Shown here: positions 37,948 to 48,668 of the stretch, piece by piece
Layout of the letters: each line of letters begins with the position of its first letter
How positions within the stretch are numbered: the first letter of the stretch is position 1
From: Acidobacteriaceae bacterium
GTDB taxonomy: Bacteria; Acidobacteriota; Terriglobia; Bryobacterales; Bryobacteraceae
Length of the DNA: 48,672 bases
Reading direction: 5' to 3'
Assembly: GCA_020247055.1 (NCBI GenBank)
Contig: JADCJL010000007.1
Coordinates: 1 to 48,672 of the forward strand
Notes under the pieces: generated by a model
The model's input: only the letters and a program-made list of their open reading frames with translations
What the model was told of the DNA's origin: nothing
The model's database searches: none
Program-made: the position numbers and the translations under genes

Positions 37948-38592
37948 ATGCAGACCTCGGACCTGATTCAATCCCTCCGCAAGAGCTACGAAACCGGCAC
38001 CCTCGAAGAGTCGAACCTCCGCCCCGATCCCATCGACCTGTTCCGCGAATGGATGGATGCGGCCGTCGCCGCACAACTCGACGAGCCCAACGCCATGACG
38101 CTCTGCACCGCCTCGGCCGACGGCATGCCCGACGGCCGCATCGTCCTGCTCCGCTCGTTCGATGAACGCGGCTTCGTCTTCTTCACCAACTACGAAAGCC
38201 GCAAAGGCAACCACCTGCTCGCCAACCCGCAAGCGGCACTCGTCTTCCTCTGGCACCCGCTCGAACGGCAGGTCCGCATCCAGGGCGCCGTCGCCCGCGT
38301 CAGCGCCGCCGAAAGCGACGCCTACTTCCGCACCCGTCCCCGCGGCCACCAGCTCGCCGCCTGGACCTCCCCCCAAAGCCAGCCGCTCGCCGCCCGCGCC
38401 GAGCTCGATGCCCGTCTCGCCAACCTCGAAACCCGCTTCCCCGCCGAAGTCCCGCTCCCCGATTTCTGGGGCGGCTATCGCCTGGTCCCGCAGCGCATCG
38501 AGTTCTGGCAGGGCCGCAGAAACCGCCTGCACGACCGCTTTGCCTACACCACCGTCGAAGGCGCCTGGACCGTCACGCGCCTCGCGCCCTAG
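37948..38592 (+). CDS. pdxH: Pyridoxamine 5'-phosphate oxidase
   Basis: FMN-dependent enzyme of 214 aa that oxidises pyridoxine/pyridoxamine 5'-phosphate to pyridoxal 5'-phosphate, the last step of the vitamin B6 salvage route. Length matches the family. The start is supported by GGAGGAAG upstream of the ATG. FMN-contact segments RIVLLRSFDERGFVFFTNYE and SRKGNHLLANPQAALVFLWH are present. The C-terminus EFWQGRRNRLHDRFAYT, followed by RLAP, holds the substrate-binding arginine and histidine. It starts 17 bp from the divergent SDR gene and converges with the DUF2959 gene, overlapping by 4 nt. Housekeeping gene, no operon partner here. Confidence 0.95.
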   Translation: MQTSDLIQSLRKSYETGTLEESNLRPDPIDLFREWMDAAVAAQLDEPNAMTLCTASADGMPDGRIVLLRSFDERGFVFFTNYESRKGNHLLANPQAALVFLWHPLERQVRIQGAVARVSAAESDAYFRTRPRGHQLAAWTSPQSQPLAARAELDARLANLETRFPAEVPLPDFWGGYRLVPQRIEFWQGRRNRLHDRFAYTTVEGAWTVTRLAP

Positions 38593-39227
38593 CTCCCGGG
38601 CAGCGCGGCCAGAAACGCATCGGCCTCCCGCGTCGAGGCTTCAATATCGGCCACCAGCTTGGAAACCTCGGTGTCCATCTTGCTCACCGTGCTCCGCAGC
38701 GAGGTCACCGCCTCGGCGTTCAGATTGTGCTTGATAAACAGCACCTGATCCTCAAACGCCTTCAACACGGGCTTGGCCCGCTGCTCAACGTCCTTCATCT
38801 TCCGGATCAGCGGCGTATACCGCGCCCGCGCCTCCCGCATCAGCCCCCGGCTCTTGGCCTTCAGCTCCCGGTTCTCCATTGCGTTGATCTCGCTCTCCCA
38901 CTCGGCAAACATATCGCCGCTCACCTGCTCAATCGACGCAATCCGGTCGCTCACCTGCTTCGTCCGCGCCGCCGCCTCGTCGTACTCCGCCTTCAGCCGT
39001 TTATAGATCTCCTCGGTCTGCCCGCCCGCAAACCCGGTCACCGCCTGAAAGGCTTCGAGCGTCGTTTTGTACTGCTCTTTAGCCTCCTGCTGATCCTGCC
39101 GGCCCTTCTTCACCCGGTCAATCAGAATATCCCGCTTCTCGTTGCCAAGCGTCTCCTGCGCCTTGTAATAAAGGCTCTGGCAGCCGGCGAGAACAAGAAC
39201 CGCCACGAACAGGGCATGCTTGGACAT
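38589..39227 (-). CDS. DUF2959 lipoprotein
   Basis: Predicted lipoprotein of 212 aa. The ATG at 39227 gives a lipobox VLAGC with C16; the frame is open seven codons further from a TTG. The rest is almost entirely alpha-helical and charged, with long coiled-coil stretches (about 25-200), fitting the DUF2959 family, whose function is not known. It follows the response regulator by 4 nt, so it probably belongs to the kinase-regulator transcript, an uncommon combination. Possibly an envelope sensor or output partner; speculative. Confidence 0.83.
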   Translation of the reverse strand: MSKHALFVAVLVLAGCQSLYYKAQETLGNEKRDILIDRVKKGRQDQQEAKEQYKTTLEAFQAVTGFAGGQTEEIYKRLKAEYDEAAARTKQVSDRIASIEQVSGDMFAEWESEINAMENRELKAKSRGLMREARARYTPLIRKMKDVEQRAKPVLKAFEDQVLFIKHNLNAEAVTSLRSTVSKMDTEVSKLVADIEASTREADAFLAALPGS

Positions 39228-39231
39228 CCCC

Positions 39232-39582
39232 TCAGGATAGCGCCGCAAGCAGCATCCGGCGCGTTAAAGGCTTGGTCAAATATCCCGTAAAGCCCGCCGC
39301 CAGCCCCCGCTGCTCGTCGCCCTCCATCGCCGAAGCCGTCACGGCATAAATGGCCACCCCCGCCAGCGCCGGCGCCGCCCGCAGCCGCCGCAGCGTCTCG
39401 TACCCATCGAGCCCCGGCATCTGGATATCCAGCAGAATCAGCTCCGGCGGCCGCGCCGTCGCCATCTCGACCGCCGTTAACCCGTCGCGTGCCTCTTCCA
39501 CCGTCCAACCCTCGTGCGCCAGCATCGTCCGCAGCAGCTCCCGGTTGCTCGCGCTGTCATCCGCAATCAGTACCCGCCGCAT
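39232..39582 (-). CDS. Single-domain response regulator
   Basis: Receiver-only protein of 116 aa. The acidic pocket is D8/D9 with phosphoryl acceptor D52 (LLDIQMPG); T82 and K104 (YLTKPL) complete the set. There is no output domain, so it acts by protein-protein contact or relays phosphate, like CheY or Spo0F. ATG immediately follows the TAG of the hybrid kinase, with the ribosome-binding site AGGAG lying just before the kinase stop. Hence the two are coupled and very likely a cognate pair in a phosphorelay. Confidence 0.9.
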   Translation of the reverse strand: MRRVLIADDSASNRELLRTMLAHEGWTVEEARDGLTAVEMATARPPELILLDIQMPGLDGYETLRRLRAAPALAGVAIYAVTASAMEGDEQRGLAAGFTGYLTKPLTRRMLLAALS

Positions 39583-41367
39583 CTACTCCTCCCCCCGGCC
39601 CAACGCCCGCCGCAGCGTCCGCACCAGCAATTCCCGCGCCACCGGCTTGGTCAGCGAAGCAAACGCTCCCCGCTCAAGCGCCGACTCGTCCGCCGCCACC
39701 GACGTCACCAACACCGGAATATCCCGCGTCTCTTCGAGCTTCTTCAAACCCGCCAGCGCGTCCCAACCGCTCCCCTGCGGCAGATAAAGGTCCAGCACAA
39801 TTACGTCCGGATGTAGGTCGAGCGCCTTCACGAGACTCTCCCGCACCGTCGCCGCCGCCACCAGCGCCATGCCCTCGGCCTCGAGATACTCCCGCAGCAG
39901 CGCCAGCGCCGAAGGGTCGTCCTCCAGCGCCAGCACCAGCGGCTGGCTCCGCGGTGCCGTCAACGCCGCCAGCGGCAGCGTAAAGACGAAACGGCTGCCG
40001 CCCCCGGCGGCCTCCTCCATCCAAATCCGCCCCCCCTGCCGCTCCACCAGCCGCCGCGCGATCGCCAATCCCAAGCCCGTCCCCGCCGACCCCGGACCCT
40101 GATAAAACGCCTCGAAAATCCGCTCCCGCAACTCCGGCGGCACCCCCACCCCGGTATCCACCACCCCAATCGTCCCAAACCCCCCGGCCGACCTGCCCTC
40201 CACCGCCACCCGCCCCCCGGCGTTTGTAAACTTCACCGCATTCGTCAGCAGATTCAACAGCACCTGCTTCGACCGCAACCGGTCCCCCGCCAGCCGCAAG
40301 TCCCGCTCCAGTTGCACGTCCAGCGCTATCTCCTTGGCCTCGGCCTGCGGCCGCACCATCGCCACGGCCTCTTCGATCCACTCCCGCGCGGTGAACTCCT
40401 CCACCCGCAGCTCCATCCGTCCGGCCTCAATCTTACTCAGGTCCAGAATGTCGTTGATCAACGTGAGCAGGTGCTGCGAATCGCGCTGGATATGCGCGGC
40501 AAACCGTTTCTGCTTGTCGTTCAGAGGCCCTTCGAGCTCATCCGCCAGCAGCTCGGCGAATCCGATGATCGTATGCAGCGGCGACCGCAGCTCATGACTC
40601 ATGCTCGCGAGAAACTCGCTCTTGGCCTGGCTCGCCTGCTCGGCCCGCAGCCGCGCCTCTTCAATCGCCTCCTGAAACCGCCGCTGCGCGGAGACGTCCT
40701 GCGCCACCAGCAGCCGCGCCGGCCGGCCCAGATACGGCAGGTCATGCGATCGGACCTCGTAGTCGGCCTCCCACAACGGCGCGAGCCCCGCCACCCCCAG
40801 GGCCAGAAACTCCTCCCGGCTCACCCGGAACGCTTGCAGCGCCTCCCGGTTCACGGCCAGCAGCGCCCCGGTCTCCGGGTCCTCCACCCACGACGCCAGC
40901 GGACACTCTTCAAACAACAGCCGGGCCTGCGCCTCGCTCTCCTGCATCGCCGCCAGCAGGTTCATCCGCTCGGAGACATCCCGCACCACCGCCGCCGTAT
41001 GCACCGCCTCGCCCACCTGCAGCGGGCTCAGCATGATCTCCACCGGGAACTCTCGGCCATCCTTTCGTACCGCCTGAAAGTAAGATCCGCTGCCCATCGA
41101 CCGTGTTACCGGCGCCGCACTATATCCCAATCGCTTCTGTTCGTGACCGGCCCGCACCGCCGCCGGCGTCAGTATCTCAATCCGCTGCCCGATCAGCTCC
41201 TGCCGCGTGTAACCAAACATCCGCTCACAGCTCCGGTTCACTAAGACGATCACCCCGCGAGCGTCCACTTCAATTACGGCATCCGGCGCGGCCTCAAGCA
41301 GCGCTGCTTCTTTACTGTTAGTCTCACGATCAGCAGGATTCAACAATTGCAATGATCTCCAGTTCAA
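39583..41367 (-). CDS. PAS-containing hybrid histidine kinase
   Basis: Cytoplasmic sensor kinase of 594 aa with no transmembrane segment. Two PAS domains occupy about 20-140 and 145-235. The HisKA phosphate-accepting His is H258 (SMSHELRSP). The HATPase domain (about 300-455) has TNAVKF, VVDTGVGVP and GLGLAIARR. A C-terminal receiver carries D526 (VLDLYLPQG). A hybrid kinase with a separate receiver protein suggests a phosphorelay. PAS domains often sense redox or small ligands; no heme or FAD residue can be assigned by eye. The start is a TTG; no good ATG precedes the first PAS domain. It is 29 bp from the divergent sigma-54 activator. Confidence 0.9.
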   Translation of the reverse strand: MNWRSLQLLNPADRETNSKEAALLEAAPDAVIEVDARGVIVLVNRSCERMFGYTRQELIGQRIEILTPAAVRAGHEQKRLGYSAAPVTRSMGSGSYFQAVRKDGREFPVEIMLSPLQVGEAVHTAAVVRDVSERMNLLAAMQESEAQARLLFEECPLASWVEDPETGALLAVNREALQAFRVSREEFLALGVAGLAPLWEADYEVRSHDLPYLGRPARLLVAQDVSAQRRFQEAIEEARLRAEQASQAKSEFLASMSHELRSPLHTIIGFAELLADELEGPLNDKQKRFAAHIQRDSQHLLTLINDILDLSKIEAGRMELRVEEFTAREWIEEAVAMVRPQAEAKEIALDVQLERDLRLAGDRLRSKQVLLNLLTNAVKFTNAGGRVAVEGRSAGGFGTIGVVDTGVGVPPELRERIFEAFYQGPGSAGTGLGLAIARRLVERQGGRIWMEEAAGGGSRFVFTLPLAALTAPRSQPLVLALEDDPSALALLREYLEAEGMALVAAATVRESLVKALDLHPDVIVLDLYLPQGSGWDALAGLKKLEETRDIPVLVTSVAADESALERGAFASLTKPVARELLVRTLRRALGRGEE

Positions 41368-41396
41368 GTCCCCAGCAAACTAAGGGCCAGCGTACA

Positions 41397-42778
<1,382 letters not shown>

Positions 42779-42782
<4 letters not shown>

Positions 42783-44641
42783 CGGCCCAACCGCAGCCCA
42801 ATCGTAATCTGTTGCACCCCAAACGCCTCATTGGCGTAGAACGCCTGCCCCATCGACACCTGCCGCCACTCCCCCAATAGCTGCACCTGCTTCCGCACCG
42901 GCACAAGCAGCCGCGCCAGCGGCTGATAGTACCGCGTCGGCCGCGAACCCGCCGAACGGAACAGGCTCCCGCCCACCGTCACCGACCCCCGGTTCTTCGG
43001 CCAGTTCCACGTCGCCGCCAGCGCCGCCGTATGGGCGTTATCCCGGTACAGACTCCGCAGCGGCGCATACCGTTCCGGATCCAAAAACACGAGATCGTTC
43101 CATAGCGTCGATCGCGCATAGTCCGCCGTCACCGCCACCGTCTGCCGCGTCCACTGCACCGACGCCCCCGCCTGCTGCGCCGCAAACCGCAGGTTAACCC
43201 CCGGCGTCGGGTTCCCGTTCGCCGTCCGGTGGTAGTGCCCGCTCACCTGCCAGCCGTCGGCCATCCGGTAGCGCGCCCGCACCCGCACCCGCTCGTAATT
43301 CTGCAGACTCGTCCGGAAGTACGTCCGGTCCCCGCGGCCCACCTCCGCGTTCGCGTTCACCGTCAGCCGCGCCGCCGGCCGCAGCACAAACCCCGCTAAC
43401 CCCACGTGTCGGCGCAGCAGCCCCGCCTCCTGCGCCGGCCCCGTCGACAGCGTCCCCCGCCGCACCCGCGCATCGCCCCACAGGTACCGGTGCCCCCCCT
43501 GCAGCGTCAAAAACTTCGCGACGTCCACCCACGCCTGCACCTGCTGCTCGCTCTCGTTCCACACGAGACGATCCCCCTCACTCCGCCCCGGCAGCGCTCT
43601 CTGGTCCAGCGTCGTCAACCCCGCCAGCGACGCCGCGTTATGCATCCGCGTCGTCTGCCACGATTCGAGAATCCGCACCCGGCTCCACGGCCGCACCTCC
43701 ACGCTCCCCGCCCCTGACGTCCGCGGCTGGTTGGCGTAGCCCGTCACGAGCGACTGCTGCCCGCTCACGAACCGCAGCGTCTCGAGCCACAGCAGCGTGC
43801 CCTGCGCGTTCTCGCTGAAGCGTACGTCGCTGTTCGGCTGCGAGTAGAAAAACTGCCCCGTGAAATCCACCCAGCGCCACGGCGACACCGTCACCTCGGC
43901 CGACGAGTACACGTTCTGCCCGGTTACGGCATAGGCCTGCGTCGCGCGGTCGAGCGCCAGGCGCCGGCCGAAGTACGGCAGCAGCCGGTTGCCCGTATTG
44001 CGCTCCTCAATGCGCAGCGCCGTGTCGTCGTGAAAACGACCGCCGCCCTGTTCGAGCGTGAAGCGCCACCGTTCGGCATCGTAGTGCACCCCGCCCCGAA
44101 ACTGCAGATAGCCGTAGTCGATCGCTGACGCCGCCGGGTAGCTGTTCTCGTCCACCACAATCGGGCTCACCCCGAACCCGTTGCCCGACTGCCGGCCCAC
44201 ACTCAAGAACGGCTGCAGCCGCTTGCCCGGCCGCAGGTCGAGGTCCGCGTTCCACAGCCGCTGCCGCGTATCGAACGACCGCTGGCTAAAGGTATTCAAC
44301 GGATTGGCGAACGAGGGCAGGGCATTGAAATAGGCCATGTTGCGATAGCCGAACGTGAACCGGTACAGCCTCGCTTTGTCCATCGTCAGGTGCAGGGCGT
44401 TCATCGGGTCGCCCCACCCGGAGCCCGTCACCCGCAGCGCGTCCAGCCCCCGGCTCCCGGCCGGCGTCCAGGCCCCGGCAAACTGCAGAAGCCGCGGCCC
44501 CTCGGCCAGATTGTCCACGCTCCGGTAGCTCTTCCAGTCGCCCCGTGTCGAAGGCAGCACCCGGTAGCCCACGTCGGTGGTCACCTCCGGCGCCTGCCCC
44601 CAAACCACCATCGGAATCGCCAGCCACAACGCCCGTCTCAT
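42779..44641 (-). CDS. MtrB/PioB-like outer-membrane barrel of the electron conduit
   Basis: Outer-membrane beta-barrel of 620 aa, in the size range of MtrB/PioB porins. The start at 44641 is chosen because it overlaps the MtrA-like stop by 4 nt (ATGA) and opens with a signal peptide (MRRALWLAIPMVVWGQ). The body has alternating amphipathic strands with many aromatic residues (FTFGYRNMAYFNALPSFANP). The C-terminus ends ITIGLRLGR. By position directly after a decaheme MtrA-like gene it should sheathe that cytochrome through the outer membrane. It contains no cysteine at all, so the CXXC near the N-terminus of Shewanella MtrB is absent. Assignment rests on context and barrel pattern more than on sequence identity. 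Confidence 0.8.
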
Positions 44642-45534
44642 CGCAGAAAGTCCCGGTTGACGTGCGAGCCGTGGATCTTCGTATGGCACGACGTGCAGTT
44701 GCGATAGAGTGGCAGCCGCAGGTCGTGCGTCCCCGGCGCTACCGCACCCAGCGTGCCCGTCCGGTTGCCCGGCGCCGGCAGGTTCGCGTGGCACTCGAGA
44801 CACAGGTTCATCACCTCCGCCCGGTTCAGCATCCGCGGGTTTGCCGACCCGTGCGGCTCGTGGCAGCTCCCGCAGCCCTCCAGCCGCATCGGCGCGTGTT
44901 CAAACGCAAACGGCCCCCGCTTGTCGGCGTGACAGTTCAGGCACCCGGGCTCATTGTTTCGGGTCCGCGCCGTCCCCCGCAGCCCCGCCCGCTCGAGCGA
45001 CCCGTGCGGGTTGTGGCAGTCGACGCACTCGACCGTACCTCGCGTAATGCGGTGCGCGTGCGGCCGCAGAAACTGCGCCACCATGTCACTATGGCAGCCG
45101 GCGCAGGTGCTGGCCGGCGCGGGCTTCTCCTGATGCACCCCGTGGCAGCTCCCGCACCCCACCTGCCCCGCGCTATGCGACCCGTGCACCCGCCCGGCGT
45201 GCGTCGCCTGGTTCTTGTGGCAACCCAGGCACGACGCATCCGCCTCCTTCGGCGCCGCCTTCGAATGGTTCAGAATGAACTTCGCCTCGGCCGCCTCGCC
45301 GTGCTTCTGCCCCGGCCCGTGGCAAGCCTCGCACGAATAATCTTTCCAGCCGCGCCCGGCCTCCCGCTCCAAGCTGCCGTGCCGCGTCTTGGCGTACCCC
45401 TTGCCCTGCTCTTCATGACAAGCCACGCACGCCTCCGTGCCGGCGTAGCCCGCCCCCGCCCGGTCTCTCTGAGGAGGCGGCGCCGCGCCGACGCCAAAGG
45501 ACAGCGCGCCCAGCAGCAGCAAACGCTTCACCAT
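44638..45534 (-). CDS. MtrA/DmsE-like periplasmic decaheme cytochrome c
   Basis: Decaheme cytochrome of 298 aa with a signal peptide (MVKRLLLLGALSFGVGAA). Ten C-x-x-C-H motifs are visible: CVACH at 36, then CEACH, CLGCH, CGSCH, CAGCH, CVDCH, CLNCH, CGSCH, CLECH and CTSCH at 280. Size and heme count match MtrA/DmsE, about 330 aa with ten hemes. In Shewanella MtrA threads into the MtrB barrel and conducts electrons through it. It starts 6 nt after the OmcA/MtrC-like stop (GAGG upstream) and overlaps the barrel gene by 4 nt. It is the middle piece of the conduit. Confidence 0.92.
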   Translation of the reverse strand: MVKRLLLLGALSFGVGAAPPPQRDRAGAGYAGTEACVACHEEQGKGYAKTRHGSLEREAGRGWKDYSCEACHGPGQKHGEAAEAKFILNHSKAAPKEADASCLGCHKNQATHAGRVHGSHSAGQVGCGSCHGVHQEKPAPASTCAGCHSDMVAQFLRPHAHRITRGTVECVDCHNPHGSLERAGLRGTARTRNNEPGCLNCHADKRGPFAFEHAPMRLEGCGSCHEPHGSANPRMLNRAEVMNLCLECHANLPAPGNRTGTLGAVAPGTHDLRLPLYRNCTSCHTKIHGSHVNRDFLR

Positions 45535-45540
45535 CCCGCC

Positions 45541-47562
45541 TCACCGCGCATGGGACTTCGCCACCGAAAACGCCGCGTTCGGCCCGTGGCACACGTTGCA
45601 GCTCTCGCCAAGCGGCGAAGTGGTCAGCTGCACGTGCGCCGCCGCGTCCTTTGAACTGTGGCACGACAGGCACGCCGCCCCCGCCGGACCCGGATTCGGC
45701 AACCACCCCCGCGGGTCCACCACATTCAGCAGATTCGGCGCCAGCGGCAGCCGCTCCGTGTTGTTCACATGACACATCGCGCAGTTGCGCGCATCGGCCG
45801 GCAGCGCCACTTTGCTGTAGTCGTTGGCCGTCCCGCCGAAGCCGTAGATCACATAGGGCCGGCCCTGCGTCGCGCCCGTGTGCAGCCGGTGAATCATCGT
45901 CGAAAAGTTCACGCTCTCGGCCGGCATCTGCGCCGGGGTCCGCCGCGCCGCGTCCGTCAGGTTCGGGTTGTGGCAATCCACGCAGTGCTCAATTTGATTC
46001 CGATTCCGCCCGTGCGCCTCGAGGTCGGCATGGCAGGCGTTGCACTTGGCGAGCGACACAATCGTCCGCCGTGGCTCGGCCGCCTTGCCCTCCACGCTGA
46101 AGTACTTCGTCACGTTCTGCAGCGTGTCCCGCACCGTCACCGGCTGCAGCCCCGGCCCCTCGAACGTCACGTTCCGGTAGCCTTCTACGGCAATCGAGTA
46201 GCTCCCCGTCGCCCCGGCCGGAATCGCCCGCGTGAACCGGTGCGTAGCCGTCCCGCCGGGGCTCGGCGGATCTGTCCGCCCGCTTTCGGACCAGTAGGCG
46301 GCATAGTCCGCCGTCGGTCCCGCGAGCACGAACGAAAGCGAGTTCAGCTCCCCCGGCGTCAGCAGCTTCCCTTCGCCATCCCGCAGCCGGTAGCTCACCG
46401 CCGGCTGCTGCCCGGCGTTCGTATCTCGGATCTCCAGAATCTCTATGGCAATCCCCTTCAGGTTCCGCGACTTCTCCGGCCGCGTGTGCGCGCCCTCAAT
46501 CGACAGATCCCACTCCCGTTCCCCCGCCGGCCGGTGGCACTGCGCGCAGCGCGAATCGTCCACCTGCACCGGATGCCCCTTGCCCGCCGCGAAATCAATA
46601 TCGTCGTGGCAAGATCCGCAGGCCGCCTGCGTCGGCCGATACATCGCCCGCGCCTGCGCCCCCGCGTTCGGCCCCTCCTGCACATGGCACGCCGCGCAGT
46701 TGCGGTTGTTGGCCGGAAAGCCCACGTGCGAATAATCCGTCTCCCGCTGCGCGTTCCCGATCAGCGAATACTTCCCGCCCGCCTGCACGCTCGGCAGCTC
46801 CCGGCCCATGTGGATCTTGTGCGTCATCACGGTCATGTCCACCGTGTTGCCCGTGTCCGGGTCCACCGTCTGCGGCGTGTGGCAGAGCACACACATCGCC
46901 ATGCCCCTTCGCGCGCCCCCGTGCGCGGCAATCTCGGTGTGGCAACCGTTACAGCTCTCCGTCCGGATCACATCCCGCACCGTCGTCACCGCGCCCCCCG
47001 CCGGCACAAAGTGAAACACGGTGCTCGCATAGCTTACCCCCAGTTCAAACTCGTTCAGGTTGCGGCTCCCGTAGACGCCAATGGTATGCGTCGCCGTCCG
47101 GTCAAATCCGCCCGGCGCCTTCGTGCGGAACGTGTAGCGGTATTCGCCATCAGCCAGCTTCGCAAAGCTCCCGCCGGAATCCGCCGCGGCCTGCGTGGCC
47201 GATACCCCCGTCAACGGGCTCCGCTGCACCCGCGTCGTGTACGCCGTGTAGTGCTCGCCCTCGGCCGGAATCGTCGCCGCCACCAGGCTCAGGTTCACCA
47301 CCCCCGGCGTCACGCGCCCCTCCCGGTCGAGCGGCACCCCCATCGGATCGGTCACCCGTAGCGTCGCCGTGATCGTTCCGTCGGCCGCAATCTCGGCCCC
47401 CAATACCCGCAGCTCCAGCCCCGGCCGCACAAAGTTCAGCGTTCGCTCGCTCGCGTAAAAAGCCTTCTGCTCCGGCGTAAATCCAAAGCGCCGCACCCCG
47501 CCCGCCAGGCAGCCCGCCGCCACCAGCCCCCCTACCATCCAGACCCTGGCCCTGCGGTTCAT
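45541..47562 (-). CDS. OmcA/MtrC-like decaheme outer-membrane lipoprotein
   Basis: Decaheme cytochrome of 673 aa. ATG at 47562 is preferred, with GGAGG upstream, over the GTG at 47568. The lipobox VAAGC puts the lipid on C18, so a surface lipoprotein is expected. Ten C-x-x-C-H motifs fall in two groups of five: C204 to C339 and C507 to C655. A beta-rich domain precedes each, at about 30-195 and 345-500. This is the beta-pentaheme-beta-pentaheme layout of Shewanella MtrC/OmcA, the terminal reductases for metals and electrodes. The gene overlaps or abuts the upstream NapC-like gene and is followed by the MtrA-like gene after 6 nt. Confidence 0.93.
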   Translation of the reverse strand: MNRRARVWMVGGLVAAGCLAGGVRRFGFTPEQKAFYASERTLNFVRPGLELRVLGAEIAADGTITATLRVTDPMGVPLDREGRVTPGVVNLSLVAATIPAEGEHYTAYTTRVQRSPLTGVSATQAAADSGGSFAKLADGEYRYTFRTKAPGGFDRTATHTIGVYGSRNLNEFELGVSYASTVFHFVPAGGAVTTVRDVIRTESCNGCHTEIAAHGGARRGMAMCVLCHTPQTVDPDTGNTVDMTVMTHKIHMGRELPSVQAGGKYSLIGNAQRETDYSHVGFPANNRNCAACHVQEGPNAGAQARAMYRPTQAACGSCHDDIDFAAGKGHPVQVDDSRCAQCHRPAGEREWDLSIEGAHTRPEKSRNLKGIAIEILEIRDTNAGQQPAVSYRLRDGEGKLLTPGELNSLSFVLAGPTADYAAYWSESGRTDPPSPGGTATHRFTRAIPAGATGSYSIAVEGYRNVTFEGPGLQPVTVRDTLQNVTKYFSVEGKAAEPRRTIVSLAKCNACHADLEAHGRNRNQIEHCVDCHNPNLTDAARRTPAQMPAESVNFSTMIHRLHTGATQGRPYVIYGFGGTANDYSKVALPADARNCAMCHVNNTERLPLAPNLLNVVDPRGWLPNPGPAGAACLSCHSSKDAAAHVQLTTSPLGESCNVCHGPNAAFSVAKSHAR

Positions 47563-47564
47563 CC

Positions 47565-48668
47565 TCACCCTCCCAACTCCCGCAAGGCCGCCAGGTTCCT
47601 CTCTTCCACCCCCAACACCTTGTGACAGCTCTCACAATCCTGCGTCATCGTCTTGCCCGACTTCGTCTTCAACTCTTCGTTATGGCAGCGGAAACAGCCC
47701 GGCGAATCCGTGTGCCCGTTGTGCTGTGGGTAGCTGCCCCAGGTCAACTTCATCTCCGGATACACGTTCTGCTGATACAAACCGAACAGCCGCTCTCCCG
47801 CCCGCTCAAGTTCGTTCCGGTGCAGCACCATCGCCTCCGGCGCGTTCTGCTTATAGTAAGCCAGCAGCGCCGCCGGAATCTGCTCCGCCGCCGCCTCCCG
47901 GCTCGGGTACGCCTTTCCCAACACCGCCAGCGCCGCCCGGCGGAACCGCGGCACTCTCTGCGGCAACGCCCCGGCCGCCATCTCGCGGTCCACCGCCCGC
48001 TCCGCCGTCTCAAACGCATGCGCCGGCCGGTTGTGGCAGTCCAGGCAATCCATCTCCCGTTCAAAAGCCCCCGTCCCCGCGCCCCCATACTCATCGCCGT
48101 GCTCCACCCGCACCGCCACCATCGTCTTCCGCTCCCGGTCCGCTGCCCGGTAGACGATTCCTCTCCCCTTACCGAGGTGCGCCCCGTGAATCCGCCCCAC
48201 CTTCATCACCAAAGCCGTCTCCCGCCGCTCGCCCGCGTCATCGAACCGGCTCTGCCGCCAGAGCCGGTTGCCGTAATCATGCTCCCGGTTGTGGCAGTTC
48301 TCGCACGTCTCGGCCGACGTCTTCAGCGCATGCGGCGGCGACGGCACCGGCCGGCTGTACCGATTTGTCAACAGCAGAACCAACTGCCGCGTCCCGTTCC
48401 ATTTCGCCGCAATCTTCGCCCCCGCGCCCTCCCCCACGTGGCAATCCACGCACCGCACCTGCGCGTGCGCTCCCCCCACCAGATGCGCCGCATACTCCGG
48501 GCCCATCACCTGATGGCATGCCGTCCCGCAAAAGTTCGTCGACTCCATGTACCGCACCGTCCGGTAGCTCAGCGCCCCGCCCACCGCCACGTTGAACCCC
48601 GTCGCCACCGCCAGAAAAACCACCAGCCGCTGCACCCGCCGGTTCCCCCACTCCACCCGCTCCGGCAA
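47565..48668 (-). CDS. NapC/CymA-like membrane-anchored multiheme cytochrome
   Basis: Quinol-oxidising cytochrome candidate of at least 367 aa, with six heme-attachment motifs. A single N-terminal transmembrane helix (about 14-35) anchors it with the rest in the periplasm. Heme motifs: C-x-x-x-C-H (CGTACHQVM) at 47-52, then CVDCH, CENCH, CLDCH, CFRCH and CESCH. The odd first motif followed by a methionine resembles NrfH/NapC proteins, where a Met ligates the first heme. The first visible start is a TTG at 48668, four bases from the window edge; the frame is open beyond, so the true start may lie outside. It is the first visible gene of the conduit operon and feeds the downstream decahemes. 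Confidence 0.85.
   Translation of the reverse strand: MPERVEWGNRRVQRLVVFLAVATGFNVAVGGALSYRTVRYMESTNFCGTACHQVMGPEYAAHLVGGAHAQVRCVDCHVGEGAGAKIAAKWNGTRQLVLLLTNRYSRPVPSPPHALKTSAETCENCHNREHDYGNRLWRQSRFDDAGERRETALVMKVGRIHGAHLGKGRGIVYRAADRERKTMVAVRVEHGDEYGGAGTGAFEREMDCLDCHNRPAHAFETAERAVDREMAAGALPQRVPRFRRAALAVLGKAYPSREAAAEQIPAALLAYYKQNAPEAMVLHRNELERAGERLFGLYQQNVYPEMKLTWGSYPQHNGHTDSPGCFRCHNEELKTKSGKTMTQDCESCHKVLGVEERNLAALRELGG

Noticed and set aside
46680-46700. TGGCAC...TTGC as a sigma-54 promoter inside the decaheme gene
   Set aside because: Spacing is wrong (9 nt, not 5), and the match comes from codons for C-x-x-C-H motifs.
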